The notes: generated by a model not told the origin, from the letters alone. DNA of 42,361 nt from Prevotellaceae bacterium UBA1710 (GCA_002317355.1 DCJC01000066.1:39299-81659), one strand, 5' to 3'. Positions 17,053 to 26,740 are shown, counted from the stretch's first letter. Numbers and translations are program-made.

Positions 17053-17988
17053 ATGCATTACGCACCAATAGCATTATTTACATATAACAGAGCTGATCAT
17101 ACTCAAAAGGCTGTAGAATCTTTGTTGGAGAATGTAGAGTCTAAGGATTCAGATATTTTTATTTTCTCAGACGGGCCGAAGAATGAGAAGGCTGTTGAAG
17201 GAGTGAAAAAGAATCGTGAGTATATTCATGAGATAAAGAAACTTGAAGGAAACGGATTTAAGTCTGTAACGCTTATTGAACGTGAAAAAAACTGGGGATT
17301 AGCCAATAGTCTTATAGCCGGTATCACGGAACTTACGGATAAGTATGGTAGGGTGATTGTTGTGGAAGATGATCTTATCCTCTCACCTTATTTCCTTAAG
17401 TTCATGAATGATGGTTTGGAGAAATACCAGAATGATGATAGAGTCGCTTCTATTTCTGCTTTCTTAAATCCGGTAGATGGTAAGGTACCAAACACTTTCT
17501 TTTTGAGATATTTTGCTTGTTGGGGATGGGCTACATGGAAGCGTGGTTGGGATCTCTTGATAAATGACTCTCGAGAATTGCTTAAGCAATTGAGATGGAA
17601 AGCAAATGATTTTAATATAGGAGGTAAAGGTCCTTTTTATGGTATCTTGTATTGTGATAGGGTTGGTTTGAATGACTCTTGGGCTGTTAGGTTCTATGCT
17701 TCCCAGTTTCTTGCTGGAAAGTTACAGTTATTCCCTGGAAAAACTTTGGCTATTCAAAATGGAACAGATGGGACAGGAACTCATAGTGGAGGTGGTCCTT
17801 CTGTTTATGATAATATGCAGGTATGTCAAGAACCAGTTATAATAGGTAATATTGATGTCAAAGAAAGTCGGGAAATGTATAAAGTTTATTCGAACTTCTA
17901 TGGGCGAAGATATAAGAGAAGTTTAAAGGTGGAATATGATCGTTTAAAATCTTTCATTAGACGATTGATTGGTATTGACTATAAATAA
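17053..17988 (+). CDS. GT-A glycosyltransferase (GnT-I-like/family 2-related)
   Basis: A 311-residue soluble transferase opening with APIALFTYNRADHTQKAVES, a strand and loop shared by bacterial proteins often annotated as sugar transferases and distantly like GnT-I. FSDGPKNEK and LANSLIAGI follow, then the metal motif Glu105-Asp106-Asp107 in VVEDDLILSPYFL, the same E-D-D form as in GnT-I. The segment FACWGWATWKRGWDLL is diagnostic of this bacterial group. It starts 2 nt after the acyltransferase stop. Donor and acceptor are unknown. Confidence 0.82.
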   Translation: MHYAPIALFTYNRADHTQKAVESLLENVESKDSDIFIFSDGPKNEKAVEGVKKNREYIHEIKKLEGNGFKSVTLIEREKNWGLANSLIAGITELTDKYGRVIVVEDDLILSPYFLKFMNDGLEKYQNDDRVASISAFLNPVDGKVPNTFFLRYFACWGWATWKRGWDLLINDSRELLKQLRWKANDFNIGGKGPFYGILYCDRVGLNDSWAVRFYASQFLAGKLQLFPGKTLAIQNGTDGTGTHSGGGPSVYDNMQVCQEPVIIGNIDVKESREMYKVYSNFYGRRYKRSLKVEYDRLKSFIRRLIGIDYK

Positions 17989-17997
17989 CTATGTAAT

Positions 17998-19281
17998 ATG
18001 AGAATTCTAATATTTGGACATACGGCATTCTATAATAAAGAGATTACCATTCAGCAGATGAGTAATGGTGGAGGTTGGATGGATTCCTTGATAATGAAGC
18101 TTCACAAGCTTTCAACTATCCAGTTGGGATTAGCTGATGGTAGTGATAATATCAACTATGTTGGAAAAAAATGGGAAAAAGAATGTCAGCATAACATTGA
18201 ATATTATCATTGGCCATATCATAAGAAAAGAATCAAAGAAAAAATTAGCGACTTAATTCATTATAATGATGTTAGCCGTGATAAAATTGTATGGCCGTAT
18301 TATTTGGATATTTATAAGCAAGTGATAGAAGATTTTAAACCTGATGTAATACATGTTTTTGGTTCAGAGGTTTATCTTCAGCTTGCTGCAATTGCAGCAA
18401 AGGGATATCCTTTGGTGTTACATGCGCAGGGATTGCTATCTTTGTATGTGTATATATTATGTGTGCCAGGGATATCAAAACGAGACTATATCTTGAAAGA
18501 TGGAATATGCAAGGTTTTTAAGAATTTTCAGGAGTTGGTAGCTTGGAATAGAGGTGCATATCGTGAAAAAGCTATATTAAGTTCGGTACCTCATGTTATA
18601 GGAAGAACAACTTGGGATAAGCAGGCTTTGGAAATATTAGCACCGCAGGCAAAATATCATTATGGAGGTGAATTATTGAGACCTATATTTTATGAGTCTA
18701 TAGACAGAATATATCCTGCAACCCCTATAATTATAACAACATTGTCTTCTCCACTATATAAAGGATATGATCTAATTTTAAAAATTGCTGATATATTAAA
18801 GTATCAGTTGCATTTAGATTTTACATGGAAGGTATTTGGAGGTCCTAATGCAAAGTTCTTTGAAAATAAAGTTGGAATATGTCATAATGACGTTAATGTT
18901 GAAATCTGTGGTAGAGTTTCTGCAGAGGAAATAAAACGAACGATGTGTAATGCTACCGTTTATGTACAATCATCATATATAGAAAATTCTCCTAATAGTT
19001 TAGCAGAAGCTCAGATATGTGGTTTGCCTGTTGTCGCAACAAATGTGGGTGGTACAAGTTCCATGGTTGAAGATGGTGTGTCAGGTCTCCTTTTCCCTGC
19101 TACAGATCCATATATGGGAGCATATTGTATTAAAGAACTGATAACGAACAGAGAGCGGAATATTGAAATGGGAAAATATGCTAAGGAGATTGCTTATAAG
19201 AGGCATGATCCTGATAATATAGTTGCATCGTTGATTCAAACATATAAGGAAATTATAGATGATAGGCAAGTTGTTTCTTAA
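17998..19281 (+). CDS. Family 4 glycosyltransferase
   Basis: A 427-residue GT-B enzyme of the GT4 (glycosyl transferases group 1) kind. The N-terminal half has HVFGSEVYLQLAAIAAKGYPLVLHAQG; the C-terminal nucleotide-sugar domain has LSSPLYKGYDLILKIA, the EICGRVSAEEI strand and the GT4 motif YIENSPNSLAEAQICGLPVV, followed by TNVGGTSSMVEDGVSGLL. Retaining transfer from an NDP-sugar on the cytoplasmic side is expected. It begins 9 nt after the previous gene and its end abuts the acetyltransferase. Confidence 0.9.
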   Translation: MRILIFGHTAFYNKEITIQQMSNGGGWMDSLIMKLHKLSTIQLGLADGSDNINYVGKKWEKECQHNIEYYHWPYHKKRIKEKISDLIHYNDVSRDKIVWPYYLDIYKQVIEDFKPDVIHVFGSEVYLQLAAIAAKGYPLVLHAQGLLSLYVYILCVPGISKRDYILKDGICKVFKNFQELVAWNRGAYREKAILSSVPHVIGRTTWDKQALEILAPQAKYHYGGELLRPIFYESIDRIYPATPIIITTLSSPLYKGYDLILKIADILKYQLHLDFTWKVFGGPNAKFFENKVGICHNDVNVEICGRVSAEEIKRTMCNATVYVQSSYIENSPNSLAEAQICGLPVVATNVGGTSSMVEDGVSGLLFPATDPYMGAYCIKELITNRERNIEMGKYAKEIAYKRHDPDNIVASLIQTYKEIIDDRQVVS

Positions 19282-19285
19282 AATT

Positions 19286-19861
19286 ATGAACCTACATACG
19301 ACTTTTGTCGTAAAACTATCGCCAATAATTAATCGGTGGGTGTTTAAGGCAAAAGGCATTGAAATAGGGAAGAATTTTTATGTAGTAGGTAAAGTTCCTA
19401 TTATTGCTAAAGGAAAAATTTCTATTGGTAGTAACTTTACTATGACTAGCGGCTATGGTATAAATGCTGTTAGTAATGACTGTCAGGGAGCTTTCCATGT
19501 TGTAGAAAATGCGGTTCTCACAATTGGGGATAATGTAGGAATGAATAGCACTCGTGTTCGTGTTAATGAATGTGTAACAATTGGTAATCATGTAAAATTT
19601 GGGGCTAATGTTCTAGTTATTGATACTGATAGTCATCCAATTGATTATTTGATTCGTAGAAACTCCAGTGATGGGACGAAATCTGCGCCAATATTAATTG
19701 AAGATGATGTGTGGATAGGTGCTCATTCTATAGTCCTCAAGGGGGTAACAATCGGAGCGCGATCTGTAATTGGGGCGGGTAGTGTTGTTACAAAGAACAT
19801 TCCTGCAGATTGTATAGCGGGAGGAAATCCATGTAAAATTATAAGAAGTATATCAAAGTAG
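19286..19861 (+). CDS. Hexapeptide-repeat (left-handed beta-helix) O-acetyltransferase
   Basis: A trimeric LbH acyltransferase of about 191 residues. Hexapeptide repeats run through the middle (ISIGSNFTM, LTIGDNVGM, VTIGNHVKFGANVLVIDTDS) and end with DDVWIGAHSIVLKGVTIGARSVIGAGSVVTKNIPADCIAGGNPCKI, the standard CoA-binding coil and C-terminal signature of the maltose/WbbJ-type acetyltransferases; the HPID loop supplies the catalytic histidine. I chose ATG 19286, 4 nt after the upstream stop; ATG 19259 would add nine residues and overlap the GT4 gene. It probably acetylates a sugar of the repeat unit with acetyl-CoA. Confidence 0.88.
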   Translation: MNLHTTFVVKLSPIINRWVFKAKGIEIGKNFYVVGKVPIIAKGKISIGSNFTMTSGYGINAVSNDCQGAFHVVENAVLTIGDNVGMNSTRVRVNECVTIGNHVKFGANVLVIDTDSHPIDYLIRRNSSDGTKSAPILIEDDVWIGAHSIVLKGVTIGARSVIGAGSVVTKNIPADCIAGGNPCKIIRSISK

Positions 19862-19885
19862 GCAAGAATAGATTAAGTTCAAGAT

Positions 19886-20734
19886 ATGAATATTGTTTTT
19901 AATGTAGATGATAAATATGTCCCACATATGTGTGTGACAATGCTTTCTATTTTGAAGAATACGCAAAATGATGTTGTTGTATTTCATATTCTTACAACTT
20001 CTCTTTCAACTGAGAATCGTGAATATATAGAATCTTTGGTAGGAAACACTAGACATAATGTATGTTTTTATTATCTCTGTGAAGATATATTGGGAAATGT
20101 TTTTTTAGGGAAAAAAACTGCCAATAAATTTTTGACTTTTGCTGCTTTTTTAAGGTTGACAATACCTTCTGTGCTTCCTCAAAATGTGGATAAGGTATTG
20201 TATCTTGATTGCGATATTGTTGTAGTGGATAATTTACTCCCTTTATGGAATGTCGATATCAGTAACGTATCTGTAGCTGCATATTGTGAACATTTGGAGT
20301 TACATTCTAAGCGTTTAGGTTATTACAATGAAACTGATTATTATTTTAATTCAGGTGTAATGCTGCTGAATGTAAAAAAAATGAGAGAAATTTCTTTCTT
20401 TGAAAAGGCTAAAACGGTTCTTTTAGAAAGAAAAAAAGAACTTTTATTCCATGATCAAGACGTGTTAAACATCTTACTTCATTCTGATGTTTTGCCAATT
20501 GAACAAAAATGGAATATGATATTTCAGACAGAGATGAAACCTGGATTAGCAGTAATTCATTTTGCCGGATATAAACCGTGGGATACAGAATGTATGCATC
20601 CTTTGAAGATTTTATACTGGGAATATTTGAACTTAACAAAATTTGCAGGAATGAAACCTACTCCACGTTATTCTTGGCTTGAAAGAATGAGGATGAAAGC
20701 AGGCAAAGTTGTAAAAAAATATTTAAGAGCGTAA
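19886..20734 (+). CDS. Family 8 glycosyltransferase
   Basis: A 282-residue retaining GT8 enzyme. It starts MNIVFNVDDKYVPHMCVTML, has the metal-binding Asp108-Cys109-Asp110 in VLYLDCDIVVVDNL, then YFNSGVMLLNVKKM, FHDQDVLNILL and the C-terminal VIHFAGYKPWDTECMHP metal/UDP-binding histidine segment. This order is exactly that of LgtC/GspA-type galactosyl- and glucosyltransferases, though the sugar cannot be fixed. After it a 130-245 nt gap contains a small hairpin around ATGAGT/ACTCAT (about 20799-20820) and no convincing promoter. Confidence 0.92.
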   Translation: MNIVFNVDDKYVPHMCVTMLSILKNTQNDVVVFHILTTSLSTENREYIESLVGNTRHNVCFYYLCEDILGNVFLGKKTANKFLTFAAFLRLTIPSVLPQNVDKVLYLDCDIVVVDNLLPLWNVDISNVSVAAYCEHLELHSKRLGYYNETDYYFNSGVMLLNVKKMREISFFEKAKTVLLERKKELLFHDQDVLNILLHSDVLPIEQKWNMIFQTEMKPGLAVIHFAGYKPWDTECMHPLKILYWEYLNLTKFAGMKPTPRYSWLERMRMKAGKVVKKYLRA

Positions 20735-20979
20735 AAGGATCTTTTATCAAATAGAATTTATTAGTTAGAGAGTTGTGCATCCTGCAGAAAAAACAGCGAT
20801 GAGTAGTTGTTGCAACTCATAAAGGAGCAGGAAGTACAATCTTTACAATTAATTGAGGTATCAGGTTGTGGTATGTGATATATTTCAATAATATGCAATA
20901 TGGCAAGTACCGTCTCTTCTCGGAAGTAGAAATCATATACTTGAGTCCTTACACAATTACTTATTTATACTTTACAAAC

Positions 20980-22458
20980 ATGGGAAATATAAAAAAAAGT
21001 TATATCGAGTTGATTGCTCTTTTTGTTATCTCATTTATCAGTCAACTCTTTTTTGCAGTATCTGTATCACCTTTAACTCCGTTTGAGGGGTTAGATGTTT
21101 CAATGTTCAAACAGTTGGGTGAAGCTTGTTTACAAGGAAAAGAGCTTTATTTGGATATCTTTGACCATAAAGGACCTATGATATTTTTCATAAATGCCCT
21201 TGGTCTATGGTTGTCCAATGGGCGTTGGGGAGTGTTTATTCTTGTTGTTCTCAATTGTTTTGCTGTCTTACTTATATGGCATAAGACGGCAAGATTTTAT
21301 ATAACCAATAGGATTTTTGCTTTTCTTCCTGTATTATTAGCATTGATAACTTATTTAGCCGCTATGCAAGAGGGAGATCAAACAGAAGAATGGTGTTTAA
21401 TTCCAGCATCTTACTCATTATATATACTTGCAAGAAAGTTAGTAAAAGGTAAAGATCCTCTTATTTTTGATTATATGTCTATAGGTCTGTTTTCTGGTCT
21501 CGTATTGTTTTTGCGTGCTAACAACCTTGCTGTGGTCGTTTGCTCCATATTATATCTAACATATTTATACATAAAAGACAAAGAAATAGATAAAATTCTT
21601 ATAGGATATGCTTGTATGATTATTGGTGCTGTTGTATCATCATTGGTAATTTTATTATATTTCTATGTTGAATATGGTTTTGATGGAGTCAAATTGTTAA
21701 TGTTTGGAACTTTCTTGTTTAATTTTTCTTATGCAGGTTTTAGTTCTTATTATGATGTTCTGATAAGTAGTTTGTATAATCATGCGTTCTTCCTTGGTTC
21801 TATTGTTTTGATTTCATACGTGTACATTAATAATAAAGACCGGAAAGATAGAAAAGAATTGACAATTTTCTTTGGATTAAGTTTTATATTTTGTTTCTAT
21901 ACTATGGGGACTGCATGTTTTAGGCATTATATGATAAATGTTGCACCATTATTCCTTCTTGCCTCTTGCTATGCGTTTAAAGATTATTACAGACCATATA
22001 TTTTATATTTTGTTGTTGCTCTATTGGTTAATGAGTCATTTTTCAAGAATCAGTTACAGTTTACAATAGGACAAGCAAAACAATCATACGAAAACTTCTA
22101 TAATGAAGCTGGTACTATTCTTAATAGAATCAGCGAAGAAGATCGTAATAGTGTATGGAATTACAATGCCGAAATGCTGGGATGTGGAGTCTTACAGCAT
22201 TTCAGAATTGTACAGATGAACAGAGTTATTCTTAATTTCCATAGAAACATATCGCCTATACTTGCAGAAAGTGAAGATGGTTTATTGCAGAAGGTACATC
22301 CTAAGTATTTACTTCTTGATAAAAGGAGACCTTTTGTCCTCGGAGGGGACTCAATATTTATTTACGATAATTATGAAATAGTGAAAGACTTGAATATGCA
22401 TGTTGCAACGAAAAACACTTCGCTAGATGAAGCTCTAACAATTATGAAGCATAAGTAG
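20980..22458 (+). CDS. Polytopic GT-C-like membrane glycosyltransferase
   Basis: About 492 residues with around ten hydrophobic helices. After the first helix, the periplasmic loop reads PFEGLDVSMFKQLGEACL and KELYLDIFDHKGPMIFFIN, a pattern repeatedly seen in bacterial GT-C proteins of the family-39 type: an acidic residue for metal/catalysis and the DxxDHKGP segment. The C-terminal ~130 residues are soluble, as in that group. I chose ATG 20980 (MGNIKKSYIE) just before the first membrane helix; an in-frame ATG at 20866 would add 38 residues of poor character. It would use a polyprenyl-phosphate sugar, perhaps supplied by the GtrB-like enzyme at 13717. Confidence 0.65.
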   Translation: MGNIKKSYIELIALFVISFISQLFFAVSVSPLTPFEGLDVSMFKQLGEACLQGKELYLDIFDHKGPMIFFINALGLWLSNGRWGVFILVVLNCFAVLLIWHKTARFYITNRIFAFLPVLLALITYLAAMQEGDQTEEWCLIPASYSLYILARKLVKGKDPLIFDYMSIGLFSGLVLFLRANNLAVVVCSILYLTYLYIKDKEIDKILIGYACMIIGAVVSSLVILLYFYVEYGFDGVKLLMFGTFLFNFSYAGFSSYYDVLISSLYNHAFFLGSIVLISYVYINNKDRKDRKELTIFFGLSFIFCFYTMGTACFRHYMINVAPLFLLASCYAFKDYYRPYILYFVVALLVNESFFKNQLQFTIGQAKQSYENFYNEAGTILNRISEEDRNSVWNYNAEMLGCGVLQHFRIVQMNRVILNFHRNISPILAESEDGLLQKVHPKYLLLDKRRPFVLGGDSIFIYDNYEIVKDLNMHVATKNTSLDEALTIMKHK

Positions 22459-22500
22459 TTATATGTATATGCAGCAAAGAGACATGTCTATAGATTGTGC

Positions 22501-22549
22501 CAAAGGAAATGCAATATTGCAATGGTATTTGGTCATGCCTTTTCCTTTG
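22501..22549. other. Intergenic inverted repeat
   Basis: CAAAGGAAA (22501-22509) pairs perfectly with TTTCCTTTG (22541-22549) around a 31-nt loop that itself contains the palindrome TGCAATATTGCA. It lies in the 125-nt gap between the GT-C gene and the WbsX gene. No T run follows, so it is not a clear terminator and may be an RNA processing or stability element. Confidence 0.35.
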
Positions 22550-22583
22550 ACTATAAGAATATTCCAAATAAAATAACAAATCA

Positions 22584-23675
22584 ATGAAACCTCAAATATT
22601 AGCATTATATCTTCCTCAATTTCATCCATTCCCAGAGAATGATGAGTGGTGGGGAAAGGGATTTACTGAGTGGACAAATGTAGGTAAGGCAAAGCCGCTG
22701 TTCAAGGGACATTATCAGCCACGTGTACCTGCAGACCTTGGTTATTACGACCTTCGTCTGCCTATAGTTCGTGAGCAACAAGCAGAACTTGCGCGTGAAG
22801 CTGGTGTTACTGCCTTTTGTTATTGGCATTATTGGTTTGGCAATGGCAAGCGACTTCTTGCAGATGTTTTCCAGGAGGTACTTGATACCGGGAAACCGGA
22901 CTTCCCTTTTTGCCTTGCATGGGCAAATCACACATGGAAAGCGGTGGGATGTACTGCTGGTGATGAAAGCCCAGATATTCTTATGGAACAGACTTATCCA
23001 GGCATAGAGGATGCAAAGGCTCACATGGAGTATCTACTGACTGCATTTAAGGATTCTCGTTATGTAAAAGTAGATGCTAAACCTTATCTGTTTATATTTG
23101 ATCCAAAACAACTGCCGCAATTGTATATTGATACGTTCCAACAGATGGCTAAGGATGCTGGTTTCCCAGGACTTTATCTCGTTGCAAATCTTAATGACAA
23201 TACAATCAAACCTGAAGAGATGACAGCAAAGGGGTATGATGCTGTTACCTATTGTAATATCCTTGGTCACACCAAGGAAGGTGAGACTCTATGGGACAAG
23301 GTGAAGAAGAATATTAATGCCATAATATACAATCGCCCCAAGAACTTCCATGAGTACAAGGATGTTTATCCAAACTACATTACAGAGGTCGACATGGATG
23401 AGCGTGTTATTCCACAGATTGTTCCACAATGGGATCATTCGCCTCGTGGAGGAAATAAGACTCTTATTCTCCATAACTCCACACCTGAATATTTTGCTGC
23501 TCATGTACGTGAAGCAATGGAGGTAATTAAGGACAAACCAGAGAACAAACAGATTCTCATGCTTAAGTCTTGGAACGAATGGGCTGAAGGTAATTATATG
23601 GAGCCAGATCTTAAGTTTGGCAAAGGTTATATCGAAGCCATGCATGATGTATTGGAAGAATATAAGGACAAATGA
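22584..23675 (+). CDS. WbsX-like glycosyltransferase/GH99-like domain protein
   Basis: A 363-residue protein with the unmistakable WbsX pattern: ILALYLPQFHPFPENDEWWG, KGFTEWTNV, HYQPRVPADLGYYDLRLP, VTAFCYWHYWFG and LAWANHTWKAVG, ending with LKSWNEWAEGNYMEPD. WbsX-family domains occur in O-antigen and capsule clusters and are related in fold to GH99 endo-mannosidases; they are generally annotated as glycosyltransferases, but direct biochemical support is limited. The stop overlaps the next gene (ATGA), and the two are probably a coupled pair. Confidence 0.9.
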   Translation: MKPQILALYLPQFHPFPENDEWWGKGFTEWTNVGKAKPLFKGHYQPRVPADLGYYDLRLPIVREQQAELAREAGVTAFCYWHYWFGNGKRLLADVFQEVLDTGKPDFPFCLAWANHTWKAVGCTAGDESPDILMEQTYPGIEDAKAHMEYLLTAFKDSRYVKVDAKPYLFIFDPKQLPQLYIDTFQQMAKDAGFPGLYLVANLNDNTIKPEEMTAKGYDAVTYCNILGHTKEGETLWDKVKKNINAIIYNRPKNFHEYKDVYPNYITEVDMDERVIPQIVPQWDHSPRGGNKTLILHNSTPEYFAAHVREAMEVIKDKPENKQILMLKSWNEWAEGNYMEPDLKFGKGYIEAMHDVLEEYKDK

Positions 23676-24613
23676 ACCACATAAAAGCTGTACAACCATA
23701 TATACATCCTGGACATCTGAATTTTAAACAGTCACCATATGAAGTTTGGGTAAAGATCGGAGGAAAGATATTATGTTCGCACTATCCTATGAGATTATTG
23801 CATGGTGTTGCATTCCGTATGGAACTACCATCCTTATGGAAAAGCAAAGATGATGCTGCATTGATGTTTGCTGAGCCAGTATCTATCACTTTTGATACAT
23901 TCCCTTATTATGCGACTCATGAGGTAATACCTTTCATCTGGGATTGTTGGCCTTGCTATTTTGATAAGATGGAAGCATGGTTTAAAAGACATAAGACTCG
24001 TACTGCAATCTTTACCTCTCGTATGGAGATGGAAGAGATGAAACGTAGATGTCCTCAAGTGAATATGTTATGGTGTCCTGAGGCTGTTGATGGTAGCTTG
24101 TATAAGGAAGGAAAACAATTAAAAGACAGATGTATTGATTTGCTTGAGTTTGGCCGCTCAAATGAAAGGGTGCTTGGGCAGATTGATGATAGTTGTATTA
24201 ATCATGTGTGTACTCTTGTAGATGGTAAGTTTATTTACTCAAATGAAGAACTATATGATGCTATGGGTGATGCAAAGATTACTGTCTGTCTTCCCAAGAG
24301 TATGACTCATCCTGATGTCGCACAAGGTATTGAAACATTGACTCAGAGATATTGGGAGGCAATGCTTTCAAGGATGGTTATAATTGGTCATGCACCACAA
24401 GAGTTGATTGATGTTTGTGGATATAATCCAGTGATAGAATTGCCGAATGATTGTCAGTCTGTTGCTTCTTTCGTAACTGAGATTTTTAATGAATTGGATA
24501 AGTACCAGGAATTTGTTGATAAGAATCGGCTGGTGGCATTGGAAAAAGGATTGTGGAGTGTTCGAATGAAAAGCATTGTTGATTGGCTTTGTTCTAATGG
24601 ATATTCATTATAA
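23672..24613 (+). CDS. Probable GT-B glycosyltransferase
   Basis: A 313-residue protein with no strongly diagnostic motif. The N-terminal half has IPFIWDCWPCYFDKM and RTAIFTSRMEMEEMKRR, while the C-terminal half has LLEFGRSNERVLGQI, DAMGDAKITVCLPKSMTHPD and TQRYWEAMLSRMVIIG, resembling the donor-binding half of GT-B (GT1/GT4-like) enzymes, where an acidic residue after the Y-W-E stretch contacts the sugar. It overlaps the WbsX stop by 4 nt. The functional class is probable and the sugar unknown. Confidence 0.65.
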   Translation: MNHIKAVQPYIHPGHLNFKQSPYEVWVKIGGKILCSHYPMRLLHGVAFRMELPSLWKSKDDAALMFAEPVSITFDTFPYYATHEVIPFIWDCWPCYFDKMEAWFKRHKTRTAIFTSRMEMEEMKRRCPQVNMLWCPEAVDGSLYKEGKQLKDRCIDLLEFGRSNERVLGQIDDSCINHVCTLVDGKFIYSNEELYDAMGDAKITVCLPKSMTHPDVAQGIETLTQRYWEAMLSRMVIIGHAPQELIDVCGYNPVIELPNDCQSVASFVTEIFNELDKYQEFVDKNRLVALEKGLWSVRMKSIVDWLCSNGYSL

Positions 24614-24622
24614 TAGATATTT

Positions 24623-25429
24623 ATGATTCCTAAGATAATACATTTATGTTGGTTGTCAGGAGATGCCTTTCCTGTAGATATTGTTAAGTGTCTTGAGACA
24701 TGGAAAGTGTATCTTAAAGATTATGAGATTTGGCTTTGGGGTAAGAAACCTCAGGATTGTCTTGGTCTTAATGTTATAGAGAAACATTTTGATTTAGATT
24801 CTACAATATGGACAAAGCAGGCGTTTGAGGCAAAGAAATATGCTTTTGCTGCTGATTATATCCGTCTGTATGCTTTGTATAATTATGGTGGCATATATCT
24901 TGATGCTGATGTCTTAGTGTATAAATCTTTTGATGAATTGCTGTCATTGCCATATTTCATTGGTTGTGATCAGATTCGTGCTTTTGAAGCTGCTGTTATA
25001 GGTGCAGAGAAGGGATGTATTTGGATAAAAGATATCTTTGATACATACGAAAGCAAACATTTCATTAAGGATGATGGAAGTTTTGATATGATGGAGTTGC
25101 CAGTTAGATTCCATCATGTTCTCACAGATTTGAATTATAGGTTCGTAAAAATATCTCAGATTAGTGAGTTTGAAGCTTTAGTTGGTGATACAGGAAGAAT
25201 TATCGTGTTTAGTGGCGATTTCTTTAATTCACGTAATGCTGTTGAGGTTAGACAGACAAAGAAAAGTTTCTGTGCACATAATTATGCTGGTTCATGGGCA
25301 AAGAAAACTGCAAATAAACCTTTCAAAGATAGGTTGCCGAAGCAATTGTTGAGAGTCATTTATGTTGTAGGACAGGCTACATGGGCAAGGAATAAGTATT
25401 CTTGGTTTCAGATTCCATTTGAAAAATAA
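24623..25429 (+). CDS. Family 32-type glycosyltransferase
   Basis: A 268-residue enzyme with the DXD-sugar-binding signature of the GT32 (Och1-like) family. It begins IPKIIHLCWLSGDAFP and contains AFAADYIRLYALYNYGGIYLDADV, where Asp94 and Asp96 form the DxD metal site. Membership in this group is clear; bacterial members add hexoses, often mannose or galactose, in capsule and LPS clusters. It starts 9 nt after the preceding stop and ends 3 nt before the polymerase gene. Confidence 0.92.
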   Translation: MIPKIIHLCWLSGDAFPVDIVKCLETWKVYLKDYEIWLWGKKPQDCLGLNVIEKHFDLDSTIWTKQAFEAKKYAFAADYIRLYALYNYGGIYLDADVLVYKSFDELLSLPYFIGCDQIRAFEAAVIGAEKGCIWIKDIFDTYESKHFIKDDGSFDMMELPVRFHHVLTDLNYRFVKISQISEFEALVGDTGRIIVFSGDFFNSRNAVEVRQTKKSFCAHNYAGSWAKKTANKPFKDRLPKQLLRVIYVVGQATWARNKYSWFQIPFEK

Positions 25430-25432
25430 GGA

Positions 25433-26740
25433 ATGAGGCAGATTGCTACATTTTTCACTATCTTCTGGATTGTTTATTTTCCGACTTGTATTGCATTTAA
25501 TGAGTTGCCGAGTTTTGGATTGATTGATGAATTCATGACAATAATACTTGTTGTATTTACTATGTCAAAAAATCATCATTCGTCAGTCGTGAAATATCCA
25601 ATACAAGAGTCAAAAATATATATACTGATAATTTCTTTTTTTGTAATTTATGGCCTCATATTTGGTGCAAACATCCAGGCTGCTGTATGGAGAGATATGG
25701 TGCAGTGGATTAGACCATTTTCTGTAATTTATTGCACATGGATCTTGAATCCACAGTTTTCTGAGTGGCAGAAGAAAACAATGTTATATTGTATGATTAT
25801 TACGATATTTGCATGGTTAATATATCATCCAGAGGTTGGATTTGGTTCAGAAACAGAATTTGTCGTTTTAGGGCAGTTGGCTATATGTACAGGTATGGCA
25901 TGGTATTTAATGTCTTCTCCTAAACGTAAAAATAAATATATAGCTTTGGCTTTAGTTTTAACAGGGTTATTAGCTCCAAAATTTAAGTATATAGGTGAGG
26001 TGGTGCTTGTTGTTTATGTGCTATTTTTCCTTAAGAAGAAATTTGACTTTAAGTCTTCAAAAACAATAGTTGGTTTGGGACTTGTTGCGTCAGTTATGTT
26101 GTATGTAACTTGGTTCAAGTTTGATACCTATTATGTGAGTGGTTTCGCTCGGGAAGGTTATGATAGATTGGCAAGACCTGAAACATACAAAGCGGCATGG
26201 CAAATTTTGTGGGATTATTTCCCATTTGGATCAGGAATGGGATCTTTTGGCTGTGCTGCTGTAGCTGATTTCTATTCTCCCCTCTATTATAAATATAATT
26301 TGAATACAGTATGGGGTATGTCACCAGAAGTAAGAAGTTTTATTGCTGATGCTTTTTATCCTACGCTTTGTCAGTTAGGTGTTGTTGGAATTTTCTTCTT
26401 TTGTGTATTTTGGAAGCGTAGATTAGCCGCTTTCAACAAGATACAAGATATGCGTTATTATCGTGTGGCGTGGATTACATTCTTTTGTCTTGCAATTGAA
26501 CAGACTGCAGATACGTCATTTCTTTCAGGTAAAGGTATGGGATATTGTATGTTGATTGGTTTGTGTTTGAATGCAAATAGAAATATGGGCGTGGGATTAA
26601 ATGCTGTTGATGATTCTGCTGAATCAGAAGATGAAAAATTAGAGGATAATCATAAGTCTCCTCGTAGAAGGAGAGGCTTATTTCGTTTAGGACATAATTT
26701 TAAGGCTAATCGTTGGAGAAAGGATCGTGAGAATGTTTAA
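25433..26740 (+). CDS. wzy: Wzy-like O-antigen/capsule polymerase
   Basis: A 435-residue polytopic membrane protein with about ten hydrophobic helices and one large loop. The segment RPETYKAAWQILWDYFPFGSGMGSFGCAA is the WzyC/O-antigen ligase-like hallmark in which G-x-G-x-G-S/T-F follows a long loop. The C-terminus is a cytoplasmic, highly charged tail with an Arg/Lys cluster (SPRRRRGL). It is the only polymerase candidate in the cluster and matches the Wzx flippase in a Wzy-dependent pathway. O-antigen ligase (WaaL) cannot be excluded from sequence. It overlaps the acetyltransferase by up to 14 nt. Confidence 0.8.
   Translation: MRQIATFFTIFWIVYFPTCIAFNELPSFGLIDEFMTIILVVFTMSKNHHSSVVKYPIQESKIYILIISFFVIYGLIFGANIQAAVWRDMVQWIRPFSVIYCTWILNPQFSEWQKKTMLYCMIITIFAWLIYHPEVGFGSETEFVVLGQLAICTGMAWYLMSSPKRKNKYIALALVLTGLLAPKFKYIGEVVLVVYVLFFLKKKFDFKSSKTIVGLGLVASVMLYVTWFKFDTYYVSGFAREGYDRLARPETYKAAWQILWDYFPFGSGMGSFGCAAVADFYSPLYYKYNLNTVWGMSPEVRSFIADAFYPTLCQLGVVGIFFFCVFWKRRLAAFNKIQDMRYYRVAWITFFCLAIEQTADTSFLSGKGMGYCMLIGLCLNANRNMGVGLNAVDDSAESEDEKLEDNHKSPRRRRGLFRLGHNFKANRWRKDRENV

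Noticed and set aside
22501..22549. Rho-independent terminator
   Set aside because: The loop is 31 nt long and no T run follows; kept only as an inverted repeat.
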